Positions 8,534 to 15,934 of a DNA stretch of 64,000 nucleotides are shown here, piece by piece. Origin of the DNA: Dehalococcoidales bacterium (GTDB lineage Bacteria > Chloroflexota > Dehalococcoidia > Dehalococcoidales > Fen-1064); NCBI GenBank assembly GCA_020342155.1, contig CP070842.1:1492405-1556404 (forward strand), given 5' to 3'. Position numbers and translations under genes: made by a program. The notes under the pieces were generated by a model. That model saw only the letters and a program-made list of their open reading frames with translations, made no database searches and was not told the origin of the DNA. Numbering within the stretch: the first letter of the stretch is position 1; every line of letters begins with the position of its first letter.

Positions 8534-8923
8534 TTAAGTCCCGAGGTATCGCTCTATCCTGGCCAGTAGTTCCTCGGGGCTTACAGGTTTTTCAATATAA
8601 TCCTCAACATCAAGTGTGTACCCACGGCTAACAGGAATAGAAGTCTCACTACGTTTTGATGAGAAAGCTGTTAGCATAAGAACAGGGATTTTGCTGAGCT
8701 CAGGTTCCTTCTTCAACTGCTCGGCGGCAGTGAATCCGTCTTTCGTTGGCATTATTACATCCAGGAGAATCAAGTCGGGGCTTTCCTCTCTCGCCTTACG
8801 TAACCCCTCATCTCCTTCGTGAGCAACAATTACCTCATATGGCTTGCTCTCAAGGATGATCTTGGTCGATTCTATAAAATCAACATCATCATCAACAATG
8901 AGGATTTTGGCTTTCTTTTGCAT
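8534..8923 (-). CDS. single-domain response regulator (receiver only)
   Basis: A 129-residue CheY-like receiver: acidic pair DDD at 10-12, phosphoacceptor in LLDVIMP near residue 55, Thr in LMLTAF, and Lys in EDYIEKP near residue 112. The loop before that Lys is lengthened (SSKRSETSIPVSRGYTLDV), a feature shared with the neighbouring regulator. No output domain follows, so signalling must pass to a partner protein. It is the last gene of the operon that starts at 14796. Confidence 0.88.
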   Translation of the reverse strand: MQKKAKILIVDDDVDFIESTKIILESKPYEVIVAHEGDEGLRKAREESPDLILLDVIMPTKDGFTAAEQLKKEPELSKIPVLMLTAFSSKRSETSIPVSRGYTLDVEDYIEKPVSPEELLARIERYLGT

Positions 8924-8962
8924 TTCTAGACCCCTCTTTCGTTCGTTAAAGGATTTGCCCAG

Positions 8963-9370
8963 TTAGGTCTGGTTCTTTGCCTTTCTTTTCAGCAGCTTAT
9001 CTACACGTTCTAGTAGTACTTCAGGGGGCACCGGCTTTTCCACATAATCATCTACACCGAGTTCCAGGCCGGTCTCCAATTCATAGCGGCGTCGGCTAGC
9101 CTCTTCCCTTACTGAGGTCAGAATTAAGACGGGTATGTTACTGTATTTTGACCACCTGGGGTCTTGGAGCTCTTTAAGGACGGCAAATCCGTCCATCTTG
9201 GGCATCAATAGGTCGAGTACCATCAGGTCGGGCATTTCTGCCTTCAGGTTGGCTAAACCCTCAACTCCATCGTGAGCGGAGACTACTTGGTAACCTCTGG
9301 ATTCGAGAATCATGGACAGCGCATCCAGGATATCGGGATCGTCATCAACTACCAATATCTTCTGTGGCAT
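8963..9370 (-). CDS. single-domain response regulator (receiver only)
   Basis: A 135-residue receiver with VVDDDPD at the N-terminus, phosphoacceptor Asp in VLDLLMPKMDG, and conserved Lys in DDYVEKP. It has an extended loop (REEASRRRYELETGLELGV) before the DDYVEKP motif like its neighbour, suggesting both belong to one receiver subtype. GGGAGGAAGAT directly upstream supports ATG 9370 rather than the ATG at 9388. It follows metF by 18 nt and is part of the same operon. There is no DNA-binding output. Confidence 0.88.
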   Translation of the reverse strand: MPQKILVVDDDPDILDALSMILESRGYQVVSAHDGVEGLANLKAEMPDLMVLDLLMPKMDGFAVLKELQDPRWSKYSNIPVLILTSVREEASRRRYELETGLELGVDDYVEKPVPPEVLLERVDKLLKRKAKNQT

Positions 9371-9388
9371 ATCTTCCTCCCGAAGCAA

Positions 9389-10306
9389 TTATAATACAGG
9401 TCTGGGTAATAATCCAGCCGCCTCAACTATTTCTGGGACAATGTCTTCCCAACCTACTGCCATGATATGTATTCCGTGGACTCCAGGAATCTCCTTAAGC
9501 TGTTCAATAATCTCCAGAGGTATTCTCACTCCTTCCACTTTAGCATCCTCCGCCTCTTCCATCCTCTTGATTATCTCATCAGGAACACTAACTCCCGCAA
9601 CATAGTCACGCATATAGCGGGCCATACCCACAGACCTGATCGGTATTACCCCAGCTAGGATATGCACCTGTTCATCCAGGCCCCTATCTCTCACCATCTC
9701 CATCCATTTCCTGAACTTGGCTATGTCGTAGATTGCCTGTGTTTGAATGAAATCAGCTCCAGCCTTTACCTTTTTAGCCAGTCTCGTCACACGGAACTCA
9801 AATGGGTCTGCGAAGGGATTGGCAGCAGCGCCGATATATATTGACACCTCTCCAGAGACGTCTTCACCGCAGATGAATTTCTTCTCATCTCGCATGTTTT
9901 TCAAAGTTTGAATCAGTTGAATGGAATCGATATCAAAGACATTCTTGGCAGAAGGGTGATTCCCAAATTGCTGGTGGTCACCGGAAAGGCAGAGGATGTT
10001 GCCGATACCCAAGGCTACTGCACCCAGGACATCGCTTTGAATGGCTATCCTGTTTCTATCACGGGCCACCATCTGCATCACTGGGTCAACATCCTGTTGC
10101 TTCAAGAGTACACAACCAGCCAGGCTGGACATGCGCACAATAGCCGTCTGGTTATCGGTTACATTAACGGCATCACAGCAGGGACGTAGCAATTCTGCTT
10201 TCCTCAGGATAACCCTGGCACTAGTTCCCTTGGGCGGACCTGCCTCAGCAGTCACGGCGAACCTTCCGCTTTCTAATACCTTCTCCAGGTTTGTACCTGC
10301 TTTCAT
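9389..10306 (-). CDS. metF: methylenetetrahydrofolate reductase catalytic subunit
   Basis: A 305-residue TIM-barrel flavoprotein of the MTHFR family. Glu21 in TAEAGPPKG and Asp110 in LSGDH correspond to the catalytic Glu and flavin-contacting Asp of E. coli MetF. It reduces methylene-THF to methyl-THF for the Wood-Ljungdahl methyl branch or methionine synthesis. It starts 2 nt after the sensor-kinase stop and is in one operon with metV and a NuoE/NuoF/HoxU-like diaphorase, which suggests that electrons come from NADH through an iron-sulfur chain and not by direct NADH binding. Confidence 0.93.
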   Translation of the reverse strand: MKAGTNLEKVLESGRFAVTAEAGPPKGTSARVILRKAELLRPCCDAVNVTDNQTAIVRMSSLAGCVLLKQQDVDPVMQMVARDRNRIAIQSDVLGAVALGIGNILCLSGDHQQFGNHPSAKNVFDIDSIQLIQTLKNMRDEKKFICGEDVSGEVSIYIGAAANPFADPFEFRVTRLAKKVKAGADFIQTQAIYDIAKFRKWMEMVRDRGLDEQVHILAGVIPIRSVGMARYMRDYVAGVSVPDEIIKRMEEAEDAKVEGVRIPLEIIEQLKEIPGVHGIHIMAVGWEDIVPEIVEAAGLLPRPVL

Positions 10307-10308
10307 TA

Positions 10309-11757
10309 TTACTTACCCCGTCTAACGTTTTTACCCTTTGGTAGGGTGAAGGTAAATCTGGTCCCCTGATTGGTATCCAGGCATGGGCTTTCACACCAGA
10401 TCTTACCTCCATGAGCCTCTACTATCCTCTTGGTGATAGACAGCCCTAATCCGGTACCCCTTGCTTCGACATTACTGGCCCTGAAGAAGTCGTCAAAGAT
10501 CTGAGGAAGGTCCTCAGGAGGGATACCTATTCCCGTGTCTGTGATTTCGACCTGAACGTGTTTGTCCTTTTCCTCAACACGGAGGGTTACTATACCCTCA
10601 GATGTGTAGCTTATAGCATTGTCCACTAGGTTTGTGATAACTTGCTGGAGCCGGGGGCCTGAGCCACGTATCTTGGGTAGTGCCTCAGGTAACTCTACAT
10701 CGAGCTTTATCCCTTTTTCTTTAGCTAAGTCACGCTGTTCCGGGAGACAATTTCTAAATACCTGGCGTAAGGAAATCTCTTTTATCTCGGGAAGAATCTG
10801 CCCGGTTTCTATACGGGGGATATCCAGAAGGTCACTAATAAGATTCAGAAGCTCTTTAATTCTGCGAGTACTTCTGTCCAGCATGTGTCGTTGCTTGTCA
10901 TTAATTTCACCGGCATATCCATCCAGCATAACCCACAAGAAACCTTGAATAGCCGTAAGAGGAGCTTTGAGGTCATGAGCAGCAATACTTAAGAATTGGA
11001 GAAAACGGCTCTTTTCTTCTTCTAGCTTGTTCACTTCTCTGGAAGCTTGTTCCAACTCTCCTATCTTCTCTTCGATAAGTTGTTCCCTTATCTGCACGAC
11101 TTGCCGTTGCCTTTTCCTCAGTTCTCCAGAAATGGCAGTGGCCATGTAGGCACTTCCATAAAGGACAGCAGTTAAGGCGACGAGTACAGCCAGGATGTAG
11201 CTTCCCTCCTTATAAAGGCCAGGTTCGGCAAAGCCTGCAAGATTAACGTGAGGTATGGCCCCTGTATATTCCAGACTGACCAGTACCGCGACCATTATCA
11301 ACGCTGCCGTAGCTGCCACATAAACAACCCTGTAATGAAGAGCTATGCTTGCTAAAATAATGTGGAATACATAAAAAAATACGAAGGGGTTCTCTATTCC
11401 ACCCGTAAAGTGGAGAATGACGGTGAGCGTTAGCAGGTCAAGGAAGATATGAATATTACCATAACGCCTGGCTTTATGGATGACCAAGCCTGGCCCTTCT
11501 CTTTTCAGGCTTCGAAGCTGATAGAAAAACACCAGATTGTATATGGCCACAAAGGGACAGATGATATACACAGGGCGGGTGGGAAAGTCAATATTGAACA
11601 CCTGTGACGCCACTAGGGTAGCAACGACAACCCCGATAATAGCCAGCCACCTCAGGGTGACAAACACACTGAGCCGCATCGTTAGTGCTGCTTCCTCAGG
11701 AGTGTGTTCGGCCTCGAGCTCTTCGATACGTGGCTTGTTACTCACTTGACTCCTCAA
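10309..11757 (-). CDS. RegB/PrrB-like membrane sensor histidine kinase
   Basis: A 482-residue kinase with about six transmembrane segments (residues 35-200), a coiled coil, a dimerisation/H-box AAHDLKAPLTAI (His261), and an HATPase domain with DNAIS, DTGIGIPP and GTGLGLS boxes. Loop residues 119-125 read GGIENPF, exactly the GGxxNPF heptapeptide that binds quinone in RegB/PrrB. The redox Cys of RegB is not apparent near the H-box. Its start overlaps the end of metV by 20 nt, so it is translationally embedded in the methylene-THF reductase operon. The likely partners are the two receivers downstream. Confidence 0.9.
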   Translation of the reverse strand: MRSQVSNKPRIEELEAEHTPEEAALTMRLSVFVTLRWLAIIGVVVATLVASQVFNIDFPTRPVYIICPFVAIYNLVFFYQLRSLKREGPGLVIHKARRYGNIHIFLDLLTLTVILHFTGGIENPFVFFYVFHIILASIALHYRVVYVAATAALIMVAVLVSLEYTGAIPHVNLAGFAEPGLYKEGSYILAVLVALTAVLYGSAYMATAISGELRKRQRQVVQIREQLIEEKIGELEQASREVNKLEEEKSRFLQFLSIAAHDLKAPLTAIQGFLWVMLDGYAGEINDKQRHMLDRSTRRIKELLNLISDLLDIPRIETGQILPEIKEISLRQVFRNCLPEQRDLAKEKGIKLDVELPEALPKIRGSGPRLQQVITNLVDNAISYTSEGIVTLRVEEKDKHVQVEITDTGIGIPPEDLPQIFDDFFRASNVEARGTGLGLSITKRIVEAHGGKIWCESPCLDTNQGTRFTFTLPKGKNVRRGK

Positions 11758-12400
11758 TGTTTATCTTGCGAGGCCCGCCCGAATGACTAGTACTCCAGTC
11801 TTTAACAGGTTCGATTTCTTCAAGTTTGTCTAGCTGACCCACAGCTGCAAGACGGTCGATTATCAACTGCCAGGCGCAAGGAGTATTCGGGTCAACCTCA
11901 CATTTACCTTCTTCTGAGCCTCCACAGGGTCCATTTAGCAGGCTTTTAGCACATCTGACCAGTGGACAAATACCTGCTGTTTGCGCCAGGACACAATCGC
12001 CACACTGCATGCAGACCTCTATGAAGTAGCCCGGCCTCTCTTCCTTGCCTACGAACAGAGTATTTAGGGCAGGATAGGCTGGCTTATCAGCGTAGAAGTT
12101 TACCGTTTGGACACCGAAGGCACAAGACATAACAACGATGGCGTCAGCCGCCTCAATTGTCGTGGAATTCTCTATCAATGCTTCCCTGGTGAGTTGATCA
12201 CAGGTAGTGGGGATTACCATCCATCCGGTCACTTTCTTACCGGCTTCCTCAAGCTTGTCCTTTATCTCCAGAACCTCAGATTTGCCGCCAGTGTGTAGCG
12301 TAGTAGCGCAGCTACCACAGCCAATAATGTAAACACTCTTAATCTTGCCAAGTGAACTCAAAATTGATTCAAAGGGTTTTTGCTCTGTGATTGTTATCAT
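11738..12400 (-). CDS. metV: MetV: Fe-S/zinc partner of methylene-THF reductase
   Basis: A 220-residue protein of the MTHFR C-terminal family (PF12225 type). It has eight clustered cysteines: C130xxC133xxC136, C145, C150, C159, C167 and C175, enough for 4Fe-4S sites, plus a GCGSCA motif at 27-32. In acetogens MetV binds MetF and links it to an electron-transfer module. Here it lies 1 nt after nuoF, which supports a complex with the NADH-oxidising subunits. Start ATG 12400. Confidence 0.88.
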   Translation of the reverse strand: MITITEQKPFESILSSLGKIKSVYIIGCGSCATTLHTGGKSEVLEIKDKLEEAGKKVTGWMVIPTTCDQLTREALIENSTTIEAADAIVVMSCAFGVQTVNFYADKPAYPALNTLFVGKEERPGYFIEVCMQCGDCVLAQTAGICPLVRCAKSLLNGPCGGSEEGKCEVDPNTPCAWQLIIDRLAAVGQLDKLEEIEPVKDWSTSHSGGPRKINIEESSE

Positions 12401-12401
12401 G

Positions 12402-13610
12402 CTATTGCACCGCCATCTTTTCTGCTATACGGTTTTCATAGTCATCCCTAAAATGCTGTAAGCTGTCCATTACTGGGATTGGGGCTGCCTGTCCCAATCC
12501 ACACAGCGAGGAAAGCATCATTGCTTGGGATAGTTGCTCCAAAACCACGATATCTCGGCTCTCACCCTCTCCTCTAGAAAACTTACTCAGTATTCCAACG
12601 AGAGCTTCGGTTCCTTCCCGACAAGGTGCACATTTACCACAGGATTCTTCGGCAAGAAACTCCAGTGTTCTGTAGACAATATCTATAGTGTCCCTACTCT
12701 CATCAAATATGGTAATGGCTCCAGCACCAAGAACGGTTTCAAAGGAGAGTGGGGTGTCGAGCATACTATACGGTATGATTCTGCCTGTGGCGCCACCTAC
12801 CTGAACTATCTTGACCCTTTGTGCCATAGCCAAGTCCTCGACCAGTTCCCTCAGCGAGCTGCCCAGCATCAATTCATAGACACCAGGCCTTTCTACATCG
12901 CCACTCACAGAGAAGACTTTGGTGCCTTTGCTCCGCTCGGTTCCCATCTGGTCAAACCACGCGGCTCCATTCAAAATTATCTGTGGTATATTCATCAGCG
13001 TTTCTACATTATTGATGATAGTTGGTTTCCCCCACAACCCCTTGGTTGGCGGAAAAGGAGGTCGGTACCTGACCTCCCCACGCTTACCCTCGATGGAATC
13101 CATTAGTGCTGACTCCTCACCACAGATGTAGGCGCCGGCACCTTCACGAATATCAATATCAAACTGTTCTAGGAATCCCCTCTTTCTGACCTGCTCAATG
13201 GCCTTCATCAATGAATCGAGCAGGTAGTGGTACTCGGCACGTAGATAGATGTAACCACTCTCCGCTCCAATGGCGTGACCAGCAATAGCCATACCTTCGA
13301 TCAGAGTGAAAGGGTCTCTCTCCAGGATGTATCTATCCTTGAAAGTTCCCACCTCACCCTCGTCGGCATTGCAGATAACATATTTCCCATCGCCCTCAGA
13401 GTTTTTGGCCAGTTCCCACTTCAAACCACAGGGAAATCCAGCCCCTCCCCGTCCCCGCAAACCTGAGGCCTTTATTTCTTCTATTACCTGTTCTGGTGAC
13501 ATGCCACGTACTTTGCTCAGGGCTTCAAAACCACCCCCGGCCAAGTAGGTACTTATGCGATTGGGTTTGATGGCGTTACAATTTCTCAGGACAATCCGCT
13601 TTTCGGGCAC
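12402..13610 (-). CDS. nuoF: NuoF-like NADH-binding diaphorase subunit
   Basis: A 402-residue protein with FMN/NADH motif GRGGAGFP (53-60), glycine-rich GAYICGEESAL (158-168), and the C-terminal 4Fe-4S motif C324xxC327xxC330 ... C370. It oxidises NADH through FMN. It lacks the extra N-terminal thioredoxin-like and C-terminal ferredoxin extensions of HydB/NfnB-like bifurcating subunits, so simple diaphorase is the conservative call. The GTG start is well placed after AGGGAGG. It sits between nuoE and metV. No complex I membrane genes are nearby. Confidence 0.92.
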   Translation of the reverse strand: MPEKRIVLRNCNAIKPNRISTYLAGGGFEALSKVRGMSPEQVIEEIKASGLRGRGGAGFPCGLKWELAKNSEGDGKYVICNADEGEVGTFKDRYILERDPFTLIEGMAIAGHAIGAESGYIYLRAEYHYLLDSLMKAIEQVRKRGFLEQFDIDIREGAGAYICGEESALMDSIEGKRGEVRYRPPFPPTKGLWGKPTIINNVETLMNIPQIILNGAAWFDQMGTERSKGTKVFSVSGDVERPGVYELMLGSSLRELVEDLAMAQRVKIVQVGGATGRIIPYSMLDTPLSFETVLGAGAITIFDESRDTIDIVYRTLEFLAEESCGKCAPCREGTEALVGILSKFSRGEGESRDIVVLEQLSQAMMLSSLCGLGQAAPIPVMDSLQHFRDDYENRIAEKMAVQ

Positions 13611-13643
13611 TCGTTAGCCTCCCTGCATGACATAGGTAGAACC

Positions 13644-14090
13644 TTACTTACACGCTTTCAAAATCGCCATGATTTTCTTGGAGGTAAGGTCACCATAAAC
13701 TTCGTTATTAATCATCATTGCTGGTGCCTTATCGCAGGCGCCAATGCAGTTCGTCAGCTGAAAGGTAAATTTGCCGTCGGGAGTTGTCTCACCCGGTTGG
13801 ATCCCAATCTCCCGTCCCACGCTCTCAATTATCAACTCGGAGTTTTTAAGAAAGCAGGGTAGACTTTTACAGATCCTGATGACGTTCCTACCCTGCGGCT
13901 TTGTGGAAAGGAAAGCGTAAAAGGTGGCGGCGCCATATACCTCACTTATTGAGACGCCCACTGATTTGGCCAGCTCACTCATAATTTCTTGAGATAGACA
14001 ACCAAACTTGCTTTGGGCCTCCTCCAGCAGTACTAGCAGGTTATTTTGGTCTTTGCTCTGGGTAGAAATTCGCCCAGATATCCTACTCAT
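13644..14090 (-). CDS. nuoE: NuoE-like 2Fe-2S thioredoxin-fold subunit
   Basis: A 148-residue protein with an N-terminal helical domain (QSKFGCLSQEIMSELAKSVG) and thioredoxin-like 2Fe-2S domain with cysteines 74, 79, 115 and 119 (CKSLPC and NCIGAC). This matches NuoE/HoxE/HydC. It accepts electrons at or near the FMN of the NuoF subunit encoded next. It follows the HoxU-like gene by 28 nt. Confidence 0.92.
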   Translation of the reverse strand: MSRISGRISTQSKDQNNLLVLLEEAQSKFGCLSQEIMSELAKSVGVSISEVYGAATFYAFLSTKPQGRNVIRICKSLPCFLKNSELIIESVGREIGIQPGETTPDGKFTFQLTNCIGACDKAPAMMINNEVYGDLTSKKIMAILKACK

Positions 14091-14118
14091 CTATCCGGCT
14101 CCATTGGCAAAAAGATAA

Positions 14119-14796
14119 TCAATCGCATATGATTAACGGTCTTCCTTTCTTCTCATCGGTAACTTTACTCGGTCTGCTCAAGGCACCGGTTGGGCAGAAG
14201 GATATACAGACATCGCAATCACGGCAAACGTCAGTGTCTATCGGTTGGTCAAAATCTACTACTATCTTAGACTCGAAGCCTCGGTAAGCAACGGCAAACA
14301 CATTCTGTTTGGCTATCTCTCTACATGCTCTAACGCATCTTCGACACAGGATACACTTTGAGAGGTCGCGGATAACATAAGGACTCACATCCTCTACAGG
14401 GTAATAGAGCCTTCTTGTTGGAACCTGAGGGAGCCCCATATCCAAGTCGGCAGCAATGCTACGCAACTCACACATATTAGCTTTGCTGCACATAAAGCAG
14501 GTACCACAATGGCTGGCCAGTAGAAGTTCTATTATTACCTTACGAGTTGCCAAAACTTTTGGAGAGTGGGTATGGACAACCATCCCTTCGGCAATTGGTG
14601 TGTGGCACGAGCCCACCAGAGTTCTTGAACCTTCAACTTCAACTACGCAAATACGGCAAGCGCCAATAGGAGGAAGCTCCGATTTGTAGCACAGGGTAGG
14701 AATGTTTATTCCATTCGCCTGAGCGACTTCAAAGATAGTCATGTCTTCGCGCCCAGTTAGTTGAAGACCATTGATCGTTATAGCGATATTTTTCAT
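14119..14796 (-). CDS. HoxU / NuoG N-terminal-like ferredoxin subunit
   Basis: A 225-residue iron-sulfur protein: 2Fe-2S domain (Cys36, 47, 50, 64), a His-Cys3 4Fe-4S site (His96, Cys100, 103, 109), and two 4Fe-4S ferredoxin motifs (Cys148/151/154/158 and Cys191/194/197/201). This is the wiring module of NuoG, HoxU or the HydA N-terminus without a hydrogenase H-cluster or molybdopterin domain. It is the first intact gene of the MetVF operon and probably carries electrons from NuoEF to MetV/MetF. It ends soon after the last cluster, as in HoxU. Confidence 0.9.
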   Translation of the reverse strand: MKNIAITINGLQLTGREDMTIFEVAQANGINIPTLCYKSELPPIGACRICVVEVEGSRTLVGSCHTPIAEGMVVHTHSPKVLATRKVIIELLLASHCGTCFMCSKANMCELRSIAADLDMGLPQVPTRRLYYPVEDVSPYVIRDLSKCILCRRCVRACREIAKQNVFAVAYRGFESKIVVDFDQPIDTDVCRDCDVCISFCPTGALSRPSKVTDEKKGRPLIICD

Positions 14797-14818
14797 TCTG
14801 CCTACAACATAACACTCA

Positions 14819-15025
14819 TTAAAATTTAGTGATTCTACTGGGGTTAAAATGTCCGTCTAGCTCATCAGCTAGACGTCCCGTGGTACAAACTCCGTAGCCA
14901 AAGCAACGTTGGATATGCTCGCTGCCAGGTTACTCAGCGACAGCATATTTAAACTTTGGGTCAAGTATTTCAGTCTTGATCACCGCTAATTCCTGCACAC
15001 CTCCATCATGTATTAGCTCCGTCAC
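14819..15025 (-). pseudogene. decayed HdrC-like 4Fe-4S protein (N-terminal part)
   Basis: The leader of the MetVF operon reads in one frame: ...VIKTEILDPKFKYAVAE, stop (14930-14932), PGSEHIQRCFGYGVCTTGRLADELDG..., then stops at 14819. This strongly resembles the start of heterodisulfide reductase subunit C-like proteins (D-P-x-F-K ... PGGE ... CFxCGxCTxxC), but two cluster cysteines have become Tyr and Arg and a TAA breaks the frame. The rest of the gene is missing. It indicates that an Hdr-type electron carrier once preceded the HoxU-like gene. GTG 15025 or 14998 could have been its start. Confidence 0.6.
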
Positions 15026-15069
15026 TTGGGAAAATGCATATGAGTGCCCGTAATGCTAGTAAAAAAGCT

Positions 15070-15098
15070 ATTATAGTTTGCCTGTTGAATAGTGTCAA
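15070..15098 (-). promoter_or_regulatory. consensus sigma-70-type promoter of the MetVF/diaphorase operon
   Basis: On the minus strand TTGACA (15093-15098) and TATAAT (15070-15075) are exactly 17 nt apart, a perfect match. Transcription would begin near 15063 and cross the dead HdrC fragment, giving a leader of about 265 nt before the first intact gene at 14796. Confidence 0.75.
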
Positions 15099-15199
15099 CA
15101 TTGCCACACAAAGAAGATAAATTCAGTGCGAGGTCAGCATTTATAATCTGGATATAAAATAATGCTGAAAAAGAGAAGCAATATGAACAATCCTTCAGA

Positions 15200-15640
15200 A
15201 TGTCTAAAAAGGAACCATTCCCACCACAATCCTGCGCTTCCTAGAACACTCTTCAAGGTGAGCGCCGTCGCTGTTTGTTGCCTTTGCCCCAGATGGTCAC
15301 AGTGAAGTATCCCAGTCAATGTCAGTGGCTTCGATGTTGGATAGTTCACTTAACCGCATGCCATTATCAGCAAACATGCTCATAATGCATTGATCTCGAA
15401 TGTTATCAGCGACTCTAATAAGATAGCCTACTTGCTCAAGAGTAAGACTGGGCAGTATTCTCTGGCGAATTGTAGGAGCGTCTACTCTAATAATGGGATT
15501 ATGCTTTGTGTAACCTTCGCGAAAAGCCCAGTTACAGAATGCCCTCAACGCTCGGCAGTAGGCATGTTTAGCATTGCCACGCTGCAAGTCTGCAAGAAAT
15601 TGGCTGATACTATTTTGCGTAAGTTCATATGATTCTACGA
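15200..15640 (-). pseudogene. tyrosine recombinase/integrase remnant
   Basis: A minus-strand frame from about 15640 to 15297 encodes the core-binding domain (NSISQFLADLQ, KHAYCRALRAFCNWAFREGY) and the start of the catalytic domain, with the first catalytic Arg in DNGMRLSELSNI. The frame then ends, but the next frame continues TVTIWGKGNKQRRRSP, the expected following strand, so a frameshift has occurred. Further traces fade by about 15200, and the His/Tyr catalytic part is absent. It lies about 160 nt beyond the 3' end of tRNA-Lys, as expected for an element once inserted at that tRNA. Confidence 0.75.
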
Positions 15641-15712
15641 ATGGTCAAAGGCAAAACTCATAGAAATCGATAGTTCTCTCACTGATTCACTGCCGTTGGG
15701 ACTTCAAGAACT

Positions 15713-15745
15713 TTGTTAACAAAATGGGTAGGCCATTGTTAACAA
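15713..15745. repeat. long inverted repeat near the integrase remnant
   Basis: TTGTTAAC (15713-15720) and GTTAACAA (15738-15745) with inner ATGG/CCAT pairing form a 33-nt near-palindrome between the integrase remnant and tRNA-Lys. It could be an old recombinase arm site or part of an attachment region. I see no second copy of the tRNA 3' end. Confidence 0.45.
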
Positions 15746-15796
15746 GTTGTGCTAATCATTGTGGCAAATCTGTGGAGTTTTGAATTCGTTTTCTTG

Positions 15797-15869
15797 TGAG
15801 CCGCCCAGGACTCGAACCTGGAACCGGCTGATTAAGAGTCAGCTGCTCTGCCAGTTGAGCTAGCGGCCC
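15797..15869 (-). tRNA. tRNA-Lys (anticodon CTT)
   Basis: A 73-nt cloverleaf: acceptor GGGCCGC / GCGGCTC, D-arm with AGCTCAACTGGCAGAGC, anticodon stem GCTGA / TCAGC with loop CTCTTAA (anticodon CTT), T-arm with GGTTCGAGTCC, and discriminator A. CCA is not encoded. The downstream flank carries the integrase remnant. Confidence 0.95.
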
Positions 15870-15934
15870 GAATACTGCTTAAGTTTAGCAAAGCCAGGGG
15901 TACCCCTGCAACCATATATACCGGGCTGGCGCTA

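Noticed and set aside
14854-14875. Palindrome CGTCTAGCT-catc-AGCTAGACG as operator of the MetVF operon, with a weak promoter beside it
   Set aside because: It is perfect but lies inside the HdrC-like fossil and downstream of the perfect promoter at 15070-15098, so symmetry by chance in old coding sequence is as likely.
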